Assembly (NCBI RefSeq): GCF_030826625.1
Contig: NZ_JAPJNQ010000048.1
Coordinates: forward strand, 1 to 18,017
DNA from: Corynebacterium sp.
GTDB taxonomy: Bacteria; Actinomycetota; Actinomycetes; Mycobacteriales; Mycobacteriaceae
Direction: 5' to 3'
DNA: 18,017 nucleotides
The notes beneath the pieces were generated by a model. That model was not told where the DNA came from and ran no database searches. It was given only the letters and a program-made list of their open reading frames with translations. The position numbers were made by a program, and so were the translations under genes. Below, piece by piece: positions 12,738-18,017 of this stretch. Positions within the stretch are counted from its first letter, which is position 1, and every line of letters begins with the position of its first letter.

Positions 12738-14194
12738 TGGAAAAGCAGGATAAACCTGCGGCCAACACGGAATCACTTGCGAGCACTGAATCCAGCCAGA
12801 ACGAAGTTGCTAAAAACTCCTCGCAGACTGCAGGCACCACTAGTTACAAGACCCGCGTTGCAGAACACGTCGTCGAACGTGCGATCTACCGGGTTCCAGG
12901 AACCACCGACGTAGACGGTGGGTTGCTTTCGCGCAACTACCCTCGTTTCGATGTCCGGTTGGATCAAGAAGCGCAAAAAGCTTCTGTCGACGTCGTCATT
13001 GCCGTTGTCTGGCCTTCGCCCGCGGTTCGTGTTGCGGCCGAAGTCCGTAAGGCCGTCGCTGAAGCTTTAGACGTTTACATGGGTTACGAAGCTACGCGCG
13101 TCAACGTCACCATTGGTGAAGCGGTGCCTTCGAAGCAACGCATTAGCCGTGTTGATGTACAGGCACGCAGCAGTTTCACGCCTCGGCAGATTTCCGTTGG
13201 TGAGATTGAAGTTAGCCAACCTCAGGTCGAAGCCAAAACGGAAATACTGCGCGAAATCGTAGTTGCGAAGTCTGCACCGCTGCGTGATGTCTCGGTTGCG
13301 GATGAAGTTCCACTACGCGAGATCATCACGAATCCTCGAATTGAGGAACTCACCGAGGTGAAATCACGCAATCTTGCCGTCCAGCGCCCAGTTGAGGCTC
13401 CATGGCCAAAGCCACTCGGCGTTATCTCTGTTGCTGAACCGTCAGACCCGGTATCCGTTGAGGTTCCGGCAGCAAAGCCTCTTCGTGAAATCACGGTCAA
13501 TGAATTGCCGCTTTCGCGCAAGGTGAAAGCCCCCAAACCTATGCGGCCGTTTTCACCAAGTGTGCCGTCACAGCGCAAGCTCAAGAAGGTCTACGTTCCT
13601 AAACAGCAACCGCTGCGGGAAGTCGGCGTCGTCGAACCTGTGGCATTACGCGAAGTCAGCATTGGTGAATTGCCCGTGGTTCCAGTAGAAGCGCCACAGC
13701 AGCAACCACTGCGCGACGTTGTGGTTCCAGAACCACAGGAGCTTGTCGACGTCAACACGCGCTCGTTTGCATCACGCCCTGTGGAGCTACCTCCAGAACG
13801 AAAATTGCGTAAGGTTCAAGCAAAAAAACCTCGCGTTCATTCTGCACAGGCTCCAAAGCCTCGTAAGCTCCGCGAAGTTGATATTCGTCGCAAGAAACTC
13901 CGCGAAGTTGATGTTCGTCGCAAGAAGCTCCGGAAGGTGCAAGCACCGAAGCCGTTGCCGTTGCGTGACATCGAGGTCGCCAATGCTGGTCGTCCAAGCA
14001 GCCCAGTGGTGCCGAAGCAACGGAAACTGCGTAAAGTTCGCACTCCAATGAAGCAGCAATTGCGTAAGCCTTATGCGCCAATGGATCATCCGTTCCGCAA
14101 GGTGACTGTCCCACGACAGCAGCCCTTGCGCGAAATTTACCGCAAGGATACGCGTCAGGTGATCCAAGAGATGAGAGGTGGTTCACGTGGCTAA
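12737..14194 (+). CDS. Asp23-like protein with long basic tail of ~11-residue repeats
   Basis: I do not recognise this 485-residue protein as a named family. Residues 1-36 are polar. Residues about 37-128 look like a diverged Asp23 domain (YKTRVAEHVVERAIYRVPGT, then KASVDVVIAVVWPSPAVRVAAEVRKAV and TRVNVTIGEAV). From about residue 136 to 473 the chain is a ladder of 10-13-residue units, mostly 11, built on PLREVxV or KLRKVxx followed by a Pro-containing linker. Clear copies begin at 170, 181, 192, 248, 281, 292, 303, 324, 377, 387, 397, 408, 430, 441, 452 and 463. Early units carry acidic residues; later ones are strongly Lys/Arg-rich. No signal peptide, membrane segment or catalytic motif is visible. 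Alternating L-x-V-x-V suggests short strands. One-base overlap with the DUF2273-like gene and an 8-nt overlap with the next gene place it firmly in this unit. Confidence 0.85.
   Translation: MEKQDKPAANTESLASTESSQNEVAKNSSQTAGTTSYKTRVAEHVVERAIYRVPGTTDVDGGLLSRNYPRFDVRLDQEAQKASVDVVIAVVWPSPAVRVAAEVRKAVAEALDVYMGYEATRVNVTIGEAVPSKQRISRVDVQARSSFTPRQISVGEIEVSQPQVEAKTEILREIVVAKSAPLRDVSVADEVPLREIITNPRIEELTEVKSRNLAVQRPVEAPWPKPLGVISVAEPSDPVSVEVPAAKPLREITVNELPLSRKVKAPKPMRPFSPSVPSQRKLKKVYVPKQQPLREVGVVEPVALREVSIGELPVVPVEAPQQQPLRDVVVPEPQELVDVNTRSFASRPVELPPERKLRKVQAKKPRVHSAQAPKPRKLREVDIRRKKLREVDVRRKKLRKVQAPKPLPLRDIEVANAGRPSSPVVPKQRKLRKVRTPMKQQLRKPYAPMDHPFRKVTVPRQQPLREIYRKDTRQVIQEMRGGSRG
13142..14155 (+). repeat. 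Coding repeat region, ~11 codons per unit
   Basis: About 30 imperfect units of mostly 33 nt encode the PLREV/KLRKV ladder. Most have diverged at the DNA level. The clearest recent duplication is 13865-13894 and 13895-13924, two adjacent 30-nt copies identical at 28 positions; both differences are transitions, one of them silent (Lys) and one changing Ile to Val. This shows that the array still grows or shrinks by tandem duplication. Confidence 0.85.
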
Positions 14195-14744
14195 GAGTCA
14201 GGAATTCCACGGTCAGGAACCAAAAGCATCGCCAATAGCACGTGCGCTGGCTGTTATTCTTGGGCTATTGTTGCTGGCTGTTGCCGGAGTCGTAATTCGC
14301 GAACTCGCAGTAGTCATGCCAAACAGTGACCAGCAGAGCTGGATCACCCCAATTACGGAATTTTTCGGCCAGGATGAATTGCCCGAGTGGATTGTCTGGG
14401 CTGGCGTCGCTGCTATCGTTCTCGGCGTAGTCCTGCTTATCGTGACCTTTAAGCCTCGTGCTCGCACGCACCGTGCGGTCAAAAGCGATGCGCCCACCTG
14501 GTTGCGTCCGGTCGATATCGCTCGTATTAGTTCTGCTACCGCGCAGCAACTACCAGGGGCACGCTCAGCTCATTCCAAATTCTCCGGCAAGAAGCTCAAG
14601 GTGGTAGTCGAAGGTGACGCCGACGATGCATCTCTGCCGGAGCGTGTAGAAAAAGCATTGGCGACGAAGCTGTCATACCTGCATGACCTACCGAAGATCG
14701 AGGTTCAGGTCGAAAACGGGAATTCTCAGGAGGGCCTATCATGA
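14187..14744 (+). CDS. Membrane protein with transmembrane hairpin and cytoplasmic domain (DUF6286/AmaP-like)
   Basis: I take the GTG at 14187, 5 nt after AGGTGG (14176-14181), giving 185 residues; a GTG at 14178 is an alternative that overlaps that ribosome site. Two membrane segments lie at about 17-37 and 68-88, with a 30-residue extracytoplasmic loop. The basic KPRARTHR after the second fixes the C-terminal part inside the cell. Residues about 99-182 have an Asp23-like alternation ending SYLHDLPKIEVQVEN. The layout matches the alkaline-shock membrane anchors and actinobacterial DUF6286 proteins found near Asp23 genes. It overlaps the repeat-protein gene by 8 nt and the next gene by 4 nt. 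Confidence 0.7.
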   Translation: MAKSQEFHGQEPKASPIARALAVILGLLLLAVAGVVIRELAVVMPNSDQQSWITPITEFFGQDELPEWIVWAGVAAIVLGVVLLIVTFKPRARTHRAVKSDAPTWLRPVDIARISSATAQQLPGARSAHSKFSGKKLKVVVEGDADDASLPERVEKALATKLSYLHDLPKIEVQVENGNSQEGLS

Positions 14745-15304
14745 GCAAACTAACGGCTTTCATCGACCGGTTCATCTTTTTCTTGCTTTCGGTGGGGCTT
14801 ATCGTTTTCGGCCTGTGGCCCGTGCTCGTGCATTTCGATGTACAGTTCGCGAAAGATCTTGCACTTTGGCGCGACCCGCAAGCATGGCAAGCGCTTCCAG
14901 AACAGGATTGGTATGAATACTTGCTCTGGGGTGTGCTAGCCGGAACGATCATCATCGGCTTGTGGTTGATCGTCATCAACCTCCGCCGTAGAACGTTTTC
15001 GCGCGTAGATTCCAGCGCTTCTGATACAACAGGCAATATCACCATGCACGTTGCTCACATCGCACAGGCTGTAACGGCGCAACTAGAAAAGGATACGGAT
15101 ATTACGTCTGCCAAACACAAGGTATCCATAGACCGACAACGCCCGACAATCGAGTTCACTATCAATGCCCGCCCTGAGGCTGACCTAGCGAAGCTCAACG
15201 ACATGATCGAATCAAGCGAAACTGATCTACGCGATGCCATTGAAGACGTCGATATCGATACCGTATACCTCCTTCACATGAATAAGGTAGAGCCAGCTAT
15301 CTAA
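14741..15304 (+). CDS. AmaP-like membrane anchor of the Asp23 system
   Basis: This 187-residue protein begins MSKLTAFIDRFIFFLLSVGL, much like the N-terminus of AmaP. It has membrane segments at about 9-31 and 60-81, the second followed by LRRR, so the C-terminal domain is cytoplasmic. Residues 98-181 (NITMHVAHIAQAVTAQLEKD, then PTIEFTINARPEADLAKLNDMIES and DVDIDTVYLLHMN) follow the strand-helix order of Asp23 domains. In S. aureus AmaP tethers Asp23 to the membrane; the same role is inferred here. It begins in a 4-nt ATGA overlap with the preceding gene, which has the same architecture, and a strong terminator lies 70 nt after its stop. Confidence 0.8.
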   Translation: MSKLTAFIDRFIFFLLSVGLIVFGLWPVLVHFDVQFAKDLALWRDPQAWQALPEQDWYEYLLWGVLAGTIIIGLWLIVINLRRRTFSRVDSSASDTTGNITMHVAHIAQAVTAQLEKDTDITSAKHKVSIDRQRPTIEFTINARPEADLAKLNDMIESSETDLRDAIEDVDIDTVYLLHMNKVEPAI

Positions 15305-15373
15305 ATTCGTCGTTGCAATCTGGTCGCCCAGGCCAGGAGCATCAGATCGTCACGCTGCATCAAGAATTTCCAC

Positions 15374-15411
15374 ACCGCGTATTGGGATAACACCCGATGC
15401 GCGGTTTTTTG
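15374..15411 (+). terminator. Rho-independent terminator of the Asp23 cluster
   Basis: Thirteen consecutive pairs, two of them G-U, join 15374-15386 to 15393-15405 around a 6-nt loop. The stem begins ACCGCG and is followed on the plus strand by T-rich TTTTTTGG. It is a clear terminator for the six upstream genes and separates them from the antiporter gene. Confidence 0.9.
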
Positions 15412-15498
15412 GTCTAAACACCTGCTCATTCGCTGACTAGATTACGCAAAACATTCGCCAACGCTAATGCAAACGCATCGCCGAGCACGCTATGAATC

Positions 15499-16758
15499 AT
15501 GACTACCAACGGGGCTGATGTTAGATACGCGCTGGCAACGGGTACGAAAGCGAACGACACGATTTACCTTGCAGCGGGAGCGACTGAATACACCGATGCT
15601 TTAGTTTCTTTCGCCTGGATCATGGCTGGGGCATTGCTGGCACCTCTGGTTGCATACGTATTCAGAAATCGGATACCGGCGGTAGCGCTGCTATTGGTAT
15701 TCGGAATGCTGATAGGACCGTCGGTGCTCAATTTGGCTGCAGAAGAAGAAGGCATCGGCATGCTCAAAGAACTAGGCGTCGGCGCCCTGTTTCTGTTAGC
15801 CGGCTTCGAAATTAATCTCCAATCATTGCGCTCAAAGCAAGCTAAGACCGCGCTATCAACTTGGCTGATATGTGCCCTGGCCTGTGGCATCGGTGCATAC
15901 GTCTTGTTAGGAACAATTCCTGCGGCCATCGTCGTTGCCTTAGCCCTCACTTCAACCGCTCTCGGCACACTTACACCTATGCTTAAGCAAGACAAAGTAT
16001 TAGGTACGAGAGTCGGTGACGCTGTAATGATCCACGGCGCCATCGGAGAGATCGCGCCCATTACCGCGATGGCCTTGTTGTTGGGTACGCACGGAACCTG
16101 GACGACGTTACTCGTTATGGTGGCTTTTATCGCTGTAGCCTTCTTGGTTGCCATTGCGCCTTCGGCAATCGCGCACGCTATACCTGGAATCGGCAGAGCA
16201 TTTGTCTCTGGCGCGGGATCAACCAATCAGACTATTCTCCGTCTCATCGTCCTCATATTGGCAACGCTGATGGCAATCGCTGCGGTGTTCGAACTTGATA
16301 TCGTGCTCGGCGCATTCGCAGCAGGCATCATCCTCAACCGAATGATTCCAGACAAATTCCATGAGCCTCTAGAGCATCGCTTAGATGTTGCATTCTATTC
16401 AATGCTGATACCGCTCTTCTTCGTAGTCTCCGGTATGTCGATAAACTGGGACACTATCGTCAACAATCCGGGTAAGGTACTGGGAATACCGGCATTAATC
16501 CTTTTGACACGAGGACTACCGGTATTCCTCCGTGAGAACGTCAACAATACCGGCTCCGATATTAAGTCTTTCCGTGAGCGTTTACAGGTAGGTTTTTATT
16601 CCGCAACAGGTCTGCCAATAATCGTTGCAGTCACATCGTTAGCTGTTGATTCCGAGCTGATGAAGCAAGAAACCGCTTCAATTTTTGTCGCGGGTGGAGC
16701 ACTGACCGTGGCAATTTTCCCGATTTTGGCAAATATTGTTGCAGGCAAGCGGAGCTAA
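15499..16758 (+). CDS. CPA2-type cation/proton antiporter
   Basis: The 419-residue protein has about 11-12 hydrophobic segments and the pattern of the Na+/H+ exchanger domain of monovalent cation:proton antiporters. Recognisable stretches are GALFLLAGFEINL (95-107), ALTSTALGTL (149-158), DIVLGAFAAGIILNR (267-281), LDVAFYSMLIPLFFVVSG (295-312) and GFYSATGLPIIVAVTSLA (365-382). Where many CPA2 members have N-D or Q-D in the ion-binding helix, this protein reads HGAIGEIAP, with E184 at the expected acidic position. There is no C-terminal TrkA-N domain, unlike KefB/KefC. The ATG at 15499 has no good ribosome site. Ion specificity cannot be inferred. It is a separate unit from the Asp23 cluster, judging by the terminator before it. 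Confidence 0.88.
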   Translation: MTTNGADVRYALATGTKANDTIYLAAGATEYTDALVSFAWIMAGALLAPLVAYVFRNRIPAVALLLVFGMLIGPSVLNLAAEEEGIGMLKELGVGALFLLAGFEINLQSLRSKQAKTALSTWLICALACGIGAYVLLGTIPAAIVVALALTSTALGTLTPMLKQDKVLGTRVGDAVMIHGAIGEIAPITAMALLLGTHGTWTTLLVMVAFIAVAFLVAIAPSAIAHAIPGIGRAFVSGAGSTNQTILRLIVLILATLMAIAAVFELDIVLGAFAAGIILNRMIPDKFHEPLEHRLDVAFYSMLIPLFFVVSGMSINWDTIVNNPGKVLGIPALILLTRGLPVFLRENVNNTGSDIKSFRERLQVGFYSATGLPIIVAVTSLAVDSELMKQETASIFVAGGALTVAIFPILANIVAGKRS

Positions 16759-16828
16759 GTAGAAAGAACCTTCATTCGAAAGCCTGGCACTGTTCACTCC
16801 AGCCCTGGCGAATCCCCGACGGCCACTA

Positions 16829-16854
16829 GAGCAACGATGGCGCATCGTGTGCTC
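16829..16854 (+). repeat. Hairpin downstream of the antiporter gene
   Basis: GAGCAACGAT (16829-16838) pairs with ATCGTGTGCTC (16844-16854) around a 5-nt loop with one bulged base. It lies 70 nt after the antiporter stop and has no T-tract, so it may only stabilise the 3' end of the transcript. Confidence 0.35.
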
Positions 16855-16886
16855 ACCCAACTCCGGGACTAATACGAAAACGCATG

Positions 16887-16919
16887 CAAAAAGCCGCCAC
16901 CGAATAATCGGTGACGGCT
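16887..16919 (-). terminator. Rho-independent terminator after tuf
   Basis: Arms 16892-16903 and 16908-16919 form 11 pairs with a single C/A mismatch and a 4-nt loop. On the minus strand the hairpin is followed by TTTTT (16892-16888). It lies 62 nt past the tuf stop and ends the str operon; convergent transcripts from the antiporter gene may also be stopped here. Confidence 0.88.
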
Positions 16920-16981
16920 AAGAACTGTCAGCTAGCCGACGCGCCCGAGAGCACGCCAGACTAGGGCGTCAAAGACTCGAA

Positions 16982-18017
16982 TTAGTCGAGGATCTTGTTG
17001 ACGACGCCGGCGCCAACGGTACGGGAGCCTTCGCGGATAGCGAAACGCAGGCCCTCGTCCATAGCGACTGGCTGGATCAGTTCAACGGACATGTCGACGT
17101 TGTCGCCAGGCATGACCATCTCGGTGCCCTCAGGCAGGGAAACAACACCGGTAACGTCGGTGGTGCGGAAGTAGAACTGAGGACGGTAGTTGTCGAAGAA
17201 CGGGGTGTGGCGGCCGCCCTCGTCCTTGGACAGGACGTAAACGGAGCCTTCGAACTTCTTGTGGGTGGAGTATGCACCTGGTGCAACGATGACCTGGCCA
17301 CGCTCGACGTCTTCGCGCTTGGTACCGCGAAGCAGCAGACCAGCGTTGTCGCCAGCCTCGGTGTAGTCCAGCATCTTGCGGAACATTTCGATACCGGTGA
17401 TGGTGGTCTTCTGAGACTTTTCCTTGATGCCGATGATCTCGACTTCTTCGTTAACCTTCAGGGAGCCACGCTCAACACGGCCGGTAACAACGGTACCGCG
17501 ACCGGTAATGGTGAAGATGTCCTCGATAGGCATCAGGAATGGCTTGTCGGTTGCACGATCTGGATCTGGGATCGACTCGTCGCAAGCGTCCATCAAGTCA
17601 ACGATAGCGTTGACCCACTTCTCTTCGCCTTCGAGGGCGCCGACAGCGGAGATGTGAACGATTGGAGCGTCTTCGTCGAATTCCTGGTCAGCCAGCAACT
17701 CGCGGATTTCCATCTCAACGAGCTCGAGGATTTCCTCGTCGTCAACCATGTCGCACTTGTTCAGTGCAACCAGGATGTATGGAACGCCAACCTGGCGAGC
17801 CAGCAGAACGTGCTCGCGGGTCTGTGGCATTGGGCCGTCGGTAGCTGCAACAACCAAGATAGCGCCGTCCATCTGAGCGGCACCGGTGATCATGTTCTTG
17901 ATGTAGTCAGCGTGACCTGGGGCGTCCACGTGCGCGTAGTGGCGCTTAGGAGTGGAGTACTCCACGTGGGAGATGTTGATGGTAATACCGCGCTCCTTCT
18001 CCTCAGGAGCCTTGTCG
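16982..18017 (-). CDS. tuf: Translation elongation factor Tu, partial (N-terminus outside window)
   Basis: EF-Tu delivers aminoacyl-tRNA to the ribosomal A site with GTP hydrolysis. The visible 344 residues run from just before switch I (KERGITINISHVEYST) to the normal C-terminus GAGVVNKILD, so about 50 residues including the P-loop lie beyond the right edge. G-domain motifs are DAPGH (Ala in place of the Cys of E. coli, usual in actinobacteria) and NKCD. Domain II (RGTVVTGRVERG) and domain III (HTPFFDNYRPQFYFRTTDVTG) are complete. An internal Met at 17965 is not the start, since the frame continues to the window edge with conserved sequence. Confidence 0.98.
   Translation of the reverse strand, partial: DKAPEEKERGITINISHVEYSTPKRHYAHVDAPGHADYIKNMITGAAQMDGAILVVAATDGPMPQTREHVLLARQVGVPYILVALNKCDMVDDEEILELVEMEIRELLADQEFDEDAPIVHISAVGALEGEEKWVNAIVDLMDACDESIPDPDRATDKPFLMPIEDIFTITGRGTVVTGRVERGSLKVNEEVEIIGIKEKSQKTTITGIEMFRKMLDYTEAGDNAGLLLRGTKREDVERGQVIVAPGAYSTHKKFEGSVYVLSKDEGGRHTPFFDNYRPQFYFRTTDVTGVVSLPEGTEMVMPGDNVDMSVELIQPVAMDEGLRFAIREGSRTVGAGVVNKILD

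Noticed and set aside
13142..14155. Tandem repeats considered as a CRISPR array or minisatellite
   Set aside because: The period is about 33 nt, without constant repeats and variable spacers; the unit is a codon-phased protein repeat in an open frame.
17077..17844. Open frames overlapping tuf on both strands
   Set aside because: The tuf frame is certain and conserved throughout; these are frame shadows.

Overview
The window comes from an actinobacterium, most probably a Corynebacterium. The reasons are the gene content and order of the ribosomal operons, frequent GTG starts, a lipoprotein-dependent siderophore ABC transporter sitting between rpsQ and rplN, and two 19-bp sites that resemble the corynebacterial DtxR operator. 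The species cannot be fixed from the sequence alone.

Read leftwards on the minus strand, the window holds the end of the str operon (tuf, 16982-18017, start outside the window), the S10 operon (rpsJ-rplC-rplD-rplW-rplB-rpsS-rplV-rpsC-rplP-rpmC-rpsQ, 10970 down to 5776) and the head of the spc operon (rplN-rplX-rplE, 1138 down to the window edge). The ribosomal genes look intact and tightly packed. Two sets of accessory genes lie between these transcription units, mostly on the plus strand.

Iron module, 1572-5572. Two FecCD-type permeases overlap by 4 nt. An ABC ATPase follows on the same strand, and a convergent gene encodes a siderophore-binding lipoprotein. A DtxR-like box lies upstream of each of the two outer genes, so the set is probably repressed by iron. 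The rpsQ terminator directly abuts the presumed promoter of the lipoprotein gene.

Envelope-stress module, 11708-15304. Six closely spaced or overlapping plus-strand genes encode an Asp23/Gls24 protein with an acidic tail, a second short Asp23-like protein, a DUF2273-like small membrane protein, a 485-residue protein with an Asp23-like head and a long basic tail of about 11-residue repeats, and two membrane proteins that each carry a transmembrane hairpin and a cytoplasmic Asp23-like domain. A strong terminator ends the unit at 15374-15411. By analogy with the Asp23-AmaP-DUF2273 system of Gram-positive bacteria, the products probably form a membrane-attached cytoplasmic assembly. The repeat protein is the least familiar element and the best candidate for something undescribed. 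A CPA2-type cation/proton antiporter gene (15499-16758) follows on the same strand, ahead of the tuf terminator.

No tRNA, rRNA, CRISPR array, insertion sequence or phage gene was recognised.
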